Assembly (NCBI GenBank): GCA_029987045.1 | Contig: DALTWN010000072.1 | Span: forward strand, 1 to 5,535 | DNA: 5,535 bases | Source of the DNA: Methanocorpusculum sp. | Lineage (GTDB): Archaea; Halobacteriota; Methanomicrobia; Methanomicrobiales; Methanocorpusculaceae | Direction of reading: 5' to 3' | In this document: in pieces, positions 1 through 4,808 of the stretch | Layout: every line of letters begins with the position of its first letter | How positions within the stretch are numbered: position 1 is the stretch's first letter | Notes under the pieces: generated by a model | Told to the model about the DNA's origin: nothing | The model's input: the letters and a program-made list of their open reading frames with translations, nothing else | The model's database searches: none | Position numbers and translations under genes: made by a program

Positions 1-86
1 GGAGATTCTGCGTGAGTCATGACCGTAAGTGTCGCTCTTCCATTAACAATAATCTGAATCGGTTTTTCCTGATACTTCTGTTGCAT
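1..86 (-). CDS. fdhD: Probable FdhD (formate dehydrogenase sulfurtransferase), N-terminal part, cut by window edge
   Basis: Only about 28-30 residues are visible, and the gene continues beyond base 1. They contain EKPIQIIVNGRATLTVMT, which resembles the early part of FdhD proteins, where a strand ending in VNG is followed by a T-x-M stretch. FdhD takes a persulfide from a cysteine desulfurase and sulfurates the Mo/W-bis-pyranopterin cofactor of formate dehydrogenase in the cytoplasm. Two starts are possible: an ATG at 92-90 that overlaps the upstream TGA (ATGA overlap), and an ATG at 86-84. I chose the second because GGTGA at 98-94 lies 7 nt from it but only 1 nt from the first. The gene directly follows a cysteine desulfurase, its known type of sulfur donor, which supports the call. 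The fragment is too short for certainty; a ThiS/MoaD-like beta-grasp protein is the main alternative. Confidence 0.5.
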   Translation of the reverse strand, partial: MQQKYQEKPIQIIVNGRATLTVMTHAES

Positions 87-88
87 CT

Positions 89-1291
89 TCATTTCACCAT
101 CCGTGCAATCTCCTCGACTGTTGCTACAAGGAGATCGATATCATCTTCCATATTGTAACAGTAGACAGATGCACGAACAGTGCCTCCGCCATTGTCACCC
201 GGAATCAGCCTATGCATCAGCGGCTGACAGCAATGTTCACCGGACCGCACCATGATAGCAGCAGATTCATCAAGGAAATATGCCACTTCATGGGGATGTA
301 CTCCATCAACGGTAAACGAGACCGAACCGGTCAGATGAGCGTGTTCCGGAGTATACACATGTACACCAGGGATTTCGGCCAGTTCATGAACTGCTTTTCT
401 GGCAAGCTGTTCTGAATGTGCTGCGACAGACCCCATGCCAAGATTCGTCAGATATTTACATGCCTCGGCAAGACCGATTGCACCAATCACATTCGGCGTT
501 CCTGCTTCATACTGACCGGCACCGCCAGCGGTAGTAAAGGTATGACCAGTAACCTTTCCCACCATTCCTCCTCCGGCATAGAGATTCTGCGGCAGCAGCG
601 CATCAGGAGATATCCAAAGACCGCCGATTCCCATCGGACCCAGCATCTTGTGACCAGAGAAACTGAAATAATCGCAGCCGAGTTCCTTGAGATCAATCGG
701 CAGATGCGGTGCCGACTGAGCTCCATCGACCATCAGCAAAATATCATGATCATGACAGAGCTTCGCAATCTCCTTGACTGGTGCAACCGTTCCAAAAACA
801 TTCGATGCATGTCCGACAGCAACCATACGCGTATCTTTCGTAATTGCTGCTTCAATGTCTTCTACCTTGACGATTCCATCTATCCCACCTACGACATCGA
901 CCCCGGCGATTTTTCCTTCATTCTCAAGGGCAAACCAGGGAAGAATATTCGAATGATGCTCCTGTAACGGCACGATGATTCTGTCGGTCTTATTCCAAGA
1001 CATCCCATGGGCAATGATATTTGTACCTTCAGTTGTGTTTCGGGTGAATGCAAGTGTTCCATCATCACCGCCGAAGAACTGTTTAATGAAATTCCTCGAT
1101 GCCTCGAACATATGGGTCGCAAGCCGGCCAAGACGATGAACTCCCCGACCGACATTTGCCCGGTAATGATATTCGGCATCCATCTGTGCCTCCACAACCG
1201 GGCGTGGCGAAAGCGAGGTCGCGGCACTGTCAAGATAGACGATATCTTTAAGAACCGGAAAATCATCACGAATATCTTCAGCTGAAAACAC
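89..1291 (-). CDS. Cysteine desulfurase, group II (SufS/CsdA type), PLP-dependent
   Basis: This cytoplasmic class V aminotransferase-fold enzyme converts cysteine to alanine and leaves a persulfide on its active-site Cys. From the GTG start it has 400 residues, the normal size for the family. Visible motifs are LDSAATSLSP near residues 20-29, EHHSN at 111-115 (His over the PLP ring), VDGAQSAPH at 188-196 (PLP-binding Asp and Gln), SGHK at 212-215 with the Schiff-base Lys215, and RSGEHCCQPLM at 349-359 with catalytic Cys354. This motif places it in group II rather than the IscS/NifS group. Unusually, a second Cys (355) follows the catalytic one. I chose GTG 1291-1289 because GGGAG at 1303-1299 sits 7 nt upstream and the protein then begins as in SufS. 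The frame is open to a GTG at 1378-1376 (29 more residues), which has no ribosome site and would encode an atypical extension. It overlaps the probable fdhD gene. Confidence 0.93.
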   Translation of the reverse strand: MFSAEDIRDDFPVLKDIVYLDSAATSLSPRPVVEAQMDAEYHYRANVGRGVHRLGRLATHMFEASRNFIKQFFGGDDGTLAFTRNTTEGTNIIAHGMSWNKTDRIIVPLQEHHSNILPWFALENEGKIAGVDVVGGIDGIVKVEDIEAAITKDTRMVAVGHASNVFGTVAPVKEIAKLCHDHDILLMVDGAQSAPHLPIDLKELGCDYFSFSGHKMLGPMGIGGLWISPDALLPQNLYAGGGMVGKVTGHTFTTAGGAGQYEAGTPNVIGAIGLAEACKYLTNLGMGSVAAHSEQLARKAVHELAEIPGVHVYTPEHAHLTGSVSFTVDGVHPHEVAYFLDESAAIMVRSGEHCCQPLMHRLIPGDNGGGTVRASVYCYNMEDDIDLLVATVEEIARMVK

Positions 1292-1298
1292 TTCATTG

Positions 1299-1303
1299 CT
1301 CCC
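1299..1303 (-). promoter_or_regulatory. Shine-Dalgarno site that decides the GTG start of the desulfurase
   Basis: On the minus strand GGGAG is followed by a 7-nt spacer and then GTG at 1291-1289. An ATG at 1296-1294 inside the spacer is in a different frame and only 2 nt from the site, so it is not a plausible start for the desulfurase. Confidence 0.6.
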
Positions 1304-1400
1304 TATTTTCTTCTTATGTGGTTTGTCTCTCACCACTAATAAACCCATCAAACAAAGTTGAGATACGTATATATGCACGACATAGAAAACAAAATAGACA

Positions 1401-1410
1401 TATTTAAATA
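1401..1410 (-). promoter_or_regulatory. Archaeal TATA box for the desulfurase-fdhD transcript
   Basis: TATTTAAATA is a near-consensus archaeal TATA box. It is a perfect palindrome, so it reads the same on both strands. On the minus strand a start about 25 nt downstream would fall near 1378, leaving a leader of roughly 85 nt before the GTG at 1291. A second, weaker candidate on this strand is TATATA at 1374-1369, which would shorten the leader to about 55 nt. Which of them is used cannot be told from the sequence. Confidence 0.5.
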
Positions 1411-1444
1411 TAATATTAAGTGATTTTTATTTTTAAAATTATTG

Positions 1445-1452
1445 TATATAAA
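1445..1452 (+). promoter_or_regulatory. Archaeal TATA box for the YeeE/YedE-led operon
   Basis: TATATAAA lies about 35-42 nt before the first ATG of the transport gene, with an A/T-rich stretch (AAAATTATTG) where a BRE element would be. A start about 25 nt downstream would be near 1474, giving a very short leader of about 12-25 nt, in line with the absence of a clear ribosome binding site before this gene. The palindromic box at 1401-1410 could also serve this strand. Confidence 0.45.
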
Positions 1453-1486
1453 CATACTTGATACAATTAATAACAATAAAAAACAA

Positions 1487-2035
1487 ATGAAGATGTATAT
1501 GCCAAAAACATTAGCAAACAAGGGGATTGACAAAGCCCTGAAGAGACCATGGGTTGCAGGAGTAATCATTGGTCTTGGTGCTGCATTCATGCAGTTCATC
1601 TTCTTCATCAGCGGCTCCGGCAATGCCCCAGTAGCATATGGATTCTGTGTCGCATGCCACACCCGTGACCTGTTCGACACAATTTGGAACGGAATCTTTG
1701 GAACCACTCTCGGAATGGGCGGTGTTTCAAAGACAGCCGTTGCAGCTATCGGATTACCAGTACTGACAATTCTTGGTGTTCTCCTTGGAGCTCTCATTGC
1801 AGCCCTTATCTACAAAGAGTTCAGATTCAAGAAAACATCCGTCGGATCATGCATTAAATACCTGATTGGCGGATTCTTCTTCATGGTCTGTGCATTGCTC
1901 ATGGGTGCCTGCCCGTACCGTATTGCACTGCGTTTAGGATACGGAGATATGGTTGCACTTATCGGTCTTGCCGCAATCGTTATCGGTGTATTCATCGGAG
2001 TTCAGATTGCATTAAAGAAAGTCGGAGGAAAGTAA
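1487..2035 (+). CDS. YeeE/YedE-family membrane protein, half-size subunit A (sulfur/selenium transport)
   Basis: This is an integral membrane protein of the Sulf_transp (YeeE/YedE) family, 182 residues from the first ATG. About four membrane segments are visible, near residues 23-42, 83-109, 121-140 and 153-176. Family marks are GFCVACHTRD (Cys54 and Cys57) and GACPYR (Cys142) followed by LGYGD; Cys122 and Cys135 are further cysteines. In the family, cysteines in such loops guide the sulfur species through the membrane (shown for the thiosulfate importer TsuA), and YedE is linked to selenium metabolism. Full-length members have about 330-400 residues, so this is half a transporter, with the other half encoded next. 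ATGs at 1487, 1493 and 1499 are all in frame and none has a good ribosome site, so the exact start is uncertain; a further in-frame TTG at 1442 overlaps the TATA box and is unlikely. Substrate is unknown. Confidence 0.85.
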   Translation: MKMYMPKTLANKGIDKALKRPWVAGVIIGLGAAFMQFIFFISGSGNAPVAYGFCVACHTRDLFDTIWNGIFGTTLGMGGVSKTAVAAIGLPVLTILGVLLGALIAALIYKEFRFKKTSVGSCIKYLIGGFFFMVCALLMGACPYRIALRLGYGDMVALIGLAAIVIGVFIGVQIALKKVGGK

Positions 2036-2036
2036 C

Positions 2037-2540
2037 ATGGAACCTGACGCATCGTTAATCTGGCTTGTCCCGGTCGGAACACTCATCCTTGGTTTAATCA
2101 TCGGATGGCTCGGTCAGAGATCAGGATTCTGTTCCATTGGAGGCATCAGAGATTTCATTCTCTTCAGACAGACCAGACTTCTGAAAGGCTTCATTGCCTT
2201 AATCCTTGCAGCATTCGTCGGATATCTGATTTTCTCCCTTATCTGGCCGGAAGCATACGGTGGCTTCTTCTGGGTCATCAACAAAGGCTTCACTGCAATC
2301 GGCGGAGCACCAGCTGTCGCAACAATAACTGCAACAGTCATCTGCATGGTTGTCGGCGGTATCTTTGCCGGTATCATCGGAGTTCTTGTCGGGGGTTGCC
2401 CGCTCAGACAGCTCGTTATGACCGCTGAAGGAAACCTCAAGGCAATTTTCTTCACCATTGGATTAATTATTGGAGCAATTGTCTTCATGGCATTCATCAG
2501 TGGATGGGTCGTGAAATTCTTCGCCCTCTTTGGACTCTAA
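2037..2540 (+). CDS. YeeE/YedE-family membrane protein, half-size subunit B (sulfur/selenium transport)
   Basis: This second half-size YeeE/YedE protein (167 residues) has about four or five membrane segments, near residues 7-25, 50-71, 92-120 and 134-165. It repeats the layout of the preceding protein: GQRSGFCSIGGIRDF (Cys32) matches the first Cys loop, and GGCPLRQLVMTAEGN (Cys121) matches the GACPYR loop. Cys103 lies in a membrane segment. The two proteins probably pair to rebuild the pseudo-twofold channel that is one chain in YedE or TsuA. The start is firm: GGAGG at 2024-2028 is 8 nt upstream, and only one base separates this ATG from the stop of subunit A, implying coupled translation. 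It is probably co-transcribed with the TusA-like gene 11 nt downstream. Half-size relatives (PmpA/PmpB type) are known, so the split is not unique. Whether it carries thiosulfate, sulfide/polysulfide or selenium cannot be told. Confidence 0.87.
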   Translation: MEPDASLIWLVPVGTLILGLIIGWLGQRSGFCSIGGIRDFILFRQTRLLKGFIALILAAFVGYLIFSLIWPEAYGGFFWVINKGFTAIGGAPAVATITATVICMVVGGIFAGIIGVLVGGCPLRQLVMTAEGNLKAIFFTIGLIIGAIVFMAFISGWVVKFFALFGL

Positions 2541-2551
2541 GGTGATCTAAA

Positions 2552-2770
2552 ATGAATCTCGATATAACAGGAAAAGTATGTCCATTCTGTGTCCTTGAAA
2601 TCAACAAGGCATTGAAGAACCTTCCATCTGGAGAAAAACTCGTTGTACGCTGTGACCATGCTCCAGCTGCAACAGCATCTATCCCAGAGTACTGCGGCAT
2701 CAAAAAATTACAGTGCTCAACTGAAATGATTGAACGTGGTCTTTGGGAAATAACAATCTCTAAGAACTAA
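2552..2770 (+). CDS. TusA-family sulfurtransferase with CPFC motif
   Basis: This is a 72-residue cytoplasmic sulfur carrier of the TusA (SirA/YeeD/YedF) family. LDITGKVCPFCVLEINKAL at residues 3-21 is the standard first strand, active loop and helix. The invariant TusA motif CPxP appears here as CPFC (Cys10 to Cys13), so the second Pro is replaced by a Cys that could form a CxxC disulfide. Further cysteines are 34, 48 and 55, high for so small a protein. The segment around DHAPAATASIPEYC matches the second strand-helix unit of the family. GGTGATC at 2541-2547, a close match to the archaeal 16S tail, fixes the start. TusA-like proteins next to YeeE/YedE transporters (TsuB/YeeD, YedF) take sulfur or selenium from the membrane protein, and the same role is inferred here. 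Confidence 0.85.
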   Translation: MNLDITGKVCPFCVLEINKALKNLPSGEKLVVRCDHAPAATASIPEYCGIKKLQCSTEMIERGLWEITISKN

Positions 2771-2788
2771 TACGCCAAACACTACTTA

Positions 2789-3022
2789 ATGCCAGTAGAT
2801 TTCCGAGATGAATCATGCACCTACCTGATGCTGAAACTGAAAGTGGCCCTGAAGAAAACCGATGGGCCATATACATTTCTCGGAACCAAAACACAGGTAA
2901 ATACTGTTGAGGGATCATTCCCTCAATCAGGATATGATGTTTCCGTTCTTGAAAAAGGCGAAGACACCTATGAAATAACCTTAACACCAGCCTTAAGCTC
3001 AACGAATAATAAACATTCCTGA
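2789..3022 (+). CDS. Degenerate TusA-like protein (single Cys, CPxP lost)
   Basis: This 77-residue soluble protein aligns without gaps to its neighbour over the active region: VDFRDESCTYLMLKLKVAL against LDITGKVCPFCVLEINKAL, with the key Cys at residue 10 in both. The rest fits the TusA beta-alpha-beta-alpha-beta-beta pattern, including GYDVSVLEKGEDTYEITL near residues 48-65 in the place of the last two strands. The CPxP motif is replaced by CTYL, and Cys10 is the only cysteine. The last 8-10 residues are polar and probably disordered. It starts 18 nt after the preceding gene without a recognisable ribosome site, but no other in-frame start exists after the upstream stop. It may be a partner or diverged carrier working with the CPFC protein. 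The fold assignment rests on pattern reading and has not been searched; a lineage-specific hypothetical protein is the alternative. Confidence 0.7.
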   Translation: MPVDFRDESCTYLMLKLKVALKKTDGPYTFLGTKTQVNTVEGSFPQSGYDVSVLEKGEDTYEITLTPALSSTNNKHS

Positions 3023-3129
3023 GCTCGATAAACTCATACGATTATTCTGAGTGATGAATAAAAATACGATCGCCATATCGTTGCTCACCATTCATCACTA
3101 CCATTCTTATTGTAAAGGAAGCAAGTATC
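3023..3129 (+). promoter_or_regulatory. Intergenic gap with structured leader before the OsmC-like gene
   Basis: This 107-nt gap is by far the longest inside the plus-strand gene run. It holds a nested inverted repeat (listed separately), a 7-nt direct repeat ATACGAT at 3036-3042 and 3064-3070, an A/T stretch AATAAAAATA at 3057-3066 that could be a weak TATA box, and AAGGAAG at 3115-3121, which is the ribosome site of the next gene. It may be an internal promoter, a processing site or an attenuation point. Confidence 0.4.
3050..3099. repeat. Nested inverted repeat (10-bp outer arms, 5-bp inner stem)
   Basis: AGTGATGAAT at 3050-3059 is the exact reverse complement of ATTCATCACT at 3090-3099. 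Inside the 30-nt spacer, ACGAT at 3066-3070 pairs exactly with ATCGT at 3077-3081 around a 6-nt loop. As RNA this gives a stem, an asymmetric internal loop and a second hairpin. As DNA the outer arms could be a protein-binding palindrome. No T-run follows directly, so it is not a standard terminator. ACTCA at 3032-3036 could pair with TGAGT at 3048-3052, which would compete with the outer arm. Confidence 0.75.
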
Positions 3130-3651
3130 ATGCTTAACAACATTGACATAGCACAAGTAAAACAGTACGAAGCTGAAATCAAAGCAGATGACAATGAAGC
3201 ACTGTTCACCACACACATGACCGGAAACTGGGAATTCGATGAAAATGGCCCGCAGTTCACTGCAAGTGCAAAAACTGATCTTGGCCCGGTTAAATTCTCA
3301 TTGGCTCATCCGAACTTCGAAAAACTCGGAAACTATCCGTCACCGATGGCCTATGGTCTGTTCTGGATCTGCGGCTGCGCATCGGCAACCTTCATGACCG
3401 CAGCTACAAAGAACAATATCAAGATTGACGCACTCACTACCGATATCGAAGCCGATCTCGATTACCATGCACAATTCAAACTCGGCACCCAGCCATTAGT
3501 AGGAGCATTCCGCATAACCTTCAATGTTACGAGTGCACAGGCAACCGATGAACAAATCGAGATGTTGAAAGAAGCAGCACTTGCCGGCTGTATGGCAATG
3601 TACACCGTACGCAATGCCATACCTCTGACCGTTACAGCAAAGAGAGCTTAA
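3130..3651 (+). CDS. OsmC-family thiol protein
   Basis: This 173-residue cytoplasmic protein belongs to the OsmC/Ohr superfamily, whose members reduce peroxides or handle reactive thiols with two cysteines. The usual pattern is visible: an N-terminal strand region (HMTGNWEF near 29-36), a central helix starting at YPSPMAYGLFWICGCASATFM (69 onward) that carries Cys81 and Cys83, a strand pair near 96-135, and the second helix with Cys154 in LAGCMAMYTVRNAIPL, followed by a final strand. Classical OsmC has one Cys per helix; here the first helix has CGC. AAGGAAG at 3115-3121, 8 nt upstream, supports the start. OsmC-like genes often occur beside YeeE/YedE and TusA-like genes, so a role in persulfide or selenide handling rather than organic peroxide defence is inferred. 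The substrate is not known. Confidence 0.82.
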   Translation: MLNNIDIAQVKQYEAEIKADDNEALFTTHMTGNWEFDENGPQFTASAKTDLGPVKFSLAHPNFEKLGNYPSPMAYGLFWICGCASATFMTAATKNNIKIDALTTDIEADLDYHAQFKLGTQPLVGAFRITFNVTSAQATDEQIEMLKEAALAGCMAMYTVRNAIPLTVTAKRA

Positions 3652-3674
3652 ATTTATTTTTCAGAGGCGTTCCA

Positions 3675-4376
3675 ATGACCCTCCCAACATATTTTTCCTA
3701 TTCTGGTGCAGACATTCCCACCATTCGTAAACGTGCAGAAGAACTCTTTGCAAATGCGCAGTTTAACTGTTCTGAAGCAGTAATGTATGCACTTCGTGAA
3801 GCATTCTTCCCCTCTCTTCCTGATTATGTTATTGCTGCAGTTTCTGGATACCCCGTCGGCATCGGCGGATCTGGATGTTCATGCGGTGCAGTTACTGGGG
3901 CAATATGTGCACTTGGACTTCTCTTCGGCAGGGAAAAATCCCCAGAATTGCTGAAAGCTGCTGAGTGTATGAAATTCGCCAAAGAAGTGCATGATGATTT
4001 CTTTGCCAAACATAACGCCATCTGTTGCAGATATCTAACACGCGGAATGGATATCGGGTCTATGCACCATTCTCTGCAATGTAGAGAGTTTACTGGAGAT
4101 GCAACTGAATCTGCAGCACGTATTATCCTCCGTGAACTTGAAAAATCAAAAGAAACAAAAGAAGAAAACAACAAATCAATCACTTCTTTATCTGCAGATT
4201 CCAAGGTAACAGAAATCCTGGAAATCATGCCAGAAGCCGCGGCGGTTTTTCAGGGCTATGGCATGACATGCCTTGCACATGTTATTGCCAATGACGAAAC
4301 ACTGCGGGTAGCTGTAACCCACAAAAATCTACCATTAGACAAAATCTGCAAAGATCTCAAAATCCCATACACATGA
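3675..4376 (+). CDS. C_GCAxxG_C_C family redox protein fused to a DUF1858 domain
   Basis: This 233-residue soluble protein has two parts. Residues about 14-155 are a C_GCAxxG_C_C domain: NCSEAV (Cys32), the signature GCSCGAVTGAICALGLLFG (Cys68, Cys70, Cys78), then Cys98, the pair Cys117-Cys118, and Cys136 in LQCREFTG. Such spaced cysteines suggest a metal, Fe-S or redox site, but the biochemical role of the family is not established. A charged linker of Lys, Glu and Asn (about 156-168) leads to a DUF1858 domain at about 169-233, recognised by VTEILEIMPEAAAVFQGYGMTCLAH. The usual CxxC of that domain is here C-L-A-H, with only Cys199 kept. GAGGCG at 3664-3669 lies 5 nt before the ATG and supports the start. 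The gene follows the OsmC-like gene by 23 nt and is the last of the operon. Confidence 0.85.
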   Translation: MTLPTYFSYSGADIPTIRKRAEELFANAQFNCSEAVMYALREAFFPSLPDYVIAAVSGYPVGIGGSGCSCGAVTGAICALGLLFGREKSPELLKAAECMKFAKEVHDDFFAKHNAICCRYLTRGMDIGSMHHSLQCREFTGDATESAARIILRELEKSKETKEENNKSITSLSADSKVTEILEIMPEAAAVFQGYGMTCLAHVIANDETLRVAVTHKNLPLDKICKDLKIPYT

Positions 4377-4399
4377 AAGGGGATTTCACACTCTTTTTT
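4360..4399 (+). terminator. Possible terminator of the plus-strand operon
   Basis: AAATCCC at 4360-4366 pairs with GGGATTT at 4380-4386 (7 bp, 13-nt loop), and a six-T run follows at 4394-4399. The stem begins inside the last codons of the C_GCAxxG_C_C gene. The T-run alone could end transcription in archaea, so the hairpin may be incidental. Confidence 0.4.
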
Positions 4400-4410
4400 G
4401 ACAGCACATT

Positions 4411-4438
4411 AAAAAATGGTAAGAGTAAGACACTTACT
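4411..4438 (-). terminator. Possible terminator of the minus-strand lipoprotein transcript
   Basis: AGTAAG at 4424-4429 pairs with CTTACT at 4433-4438 around a 3-nt loop, covering the lipoprotein stop codon. Read on the minus strand, the hairpin is followed by a six-T run at 4416-4411. With the T-run of the opposite strand at 4394-4399 it forms a compact two-way stop between convergent genes. Confidence 0.4.
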
Positions 4439-4802
4439 GCTCTTTTCTGAAAATATTTCCGGCATTGTCTATCAGTGTCACATTCCCTGGATGATACTGT
4501 ACCACAACACGTTCTCCGCTTCCGCTGACTGCAATATAGGAGTCAACAGCCTCCTGCCGGTTCCAGGTATAATTGTTCATTAGAACCGACTGATCGACCA
4601 ATGTATCGACAAGATTGGCAGTACCATCTCCATTGAAAGTAATTACAATAACATCATTTGCAAGACCAGAATCACAAATCCATGTTCCGACAATTGATTC
4701 ATTTGCATGATCCGTCTGAATCCCGTTATCCACACAGCCTGCTCCAAATACTACTCCAAGAAGGAGCAAAATACCACATATAAGCTTGTAACTATTTCTC
4801 AT
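4434..4802 (-). CDS. Small lipocalin-like lipoprotein, function unknown
   Basis: This 122-residue exported protein begins with a positively charged start (MRNSYK), a hydrophobic stretch at about 7-20 and a lipobox-like FGAGC with Cys23, so it is probably a lipid-anchored surface protein facing outside. The mature part is rich in beta strands: VGTW at 38-41, ITFNGDGTA at 54-62, NNYTW at 76-80 and a closing strand near VTLIDNAGNIFRK. This series matches small lipocalin-like proteins seen as lineage-specific families in methanogens. There is no enzyme motif. It starts 6 nt after the stop of the CBS-ParB gene, so the two are probably co-transcribed, although only a weak ribosome site (AAAGA) is visible. 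A specific function cannot be given. I am confident of the lipoprotein call and less so of the fold. Confidence 0.75.
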   Translation of the reverse strand: MRNSYKLICGILLLLGVVFGAGCVDNGIQTDHANESIVGTWICDSGLANDVIVITFNGDGTANLVDTLVDQSVLMNNYTWNRQEAVDSYIAVSGSGERVVVQYHPGNVTLIDNAGNIFRKEQ

Positions 4803-4808
4803 TTTTCT

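Larger units (their letters stand above)
1379..1486. promoter_or_regulatory. Divergent A/T-rich promoter region
   Basis: This stretch separates the minus-strand desulfurase-fdhD unit from the plus-strand transport operon. It is strongly A/T-rich, in contrast with the flanking genes, and carries both TATA candidates listed above. No credible short gene is present. Because both units concern sulfur handling, shared regulation from this spot is plausible, but apart from the palindromic TATTTAAATA no clear operator is seen. Confidence 0.6.

Noticed and set aside
416..967. Plus-strand open frame of 183 codons opposite the desulfurase
   Set aside because: It is antisense to a well-conserved enzyme, has no recognisable domain and has a composition typical of a shadow frame.
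889..1296. Minus-strand frame starting at the ATG 1296-1294
   Set aside because: It runs inside the desulfurase in another frame, its ATG is only 2 nt from the ribosome site, and the product has no family features.
1292..1378. N-terminal extension of the desulfurase from the GTG at 1378-1376
   Set aside because: The 29 extra residues do not resemble the family and lack a ribosome site, whereas GGGAG lies at ideal spacing before the GTG at 1291. A leaderless start near 1378 from the TATA box at 1401-1410 remains a minor possibility.
2789..3022. Assignment of the small protein to the DUF3343 putative Se/S carrier family
   Set aside because: DUF3343 genes are expected in such operons, but the sequence lacks the pattern I would expect for that family and instead aligns with TusA around residue 10.
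3050..3099. Hairpin after the TGA stop of the second TusA-like gene as an archaeal SECIS element
   Set aside because: The stem is not the GC-rich SECIS stem with its conserved GAA/A internal loop, no gene upstream has an internal in-frame TGA with a plausible continuation, and reading through this TGA gives only two codons before TAA.
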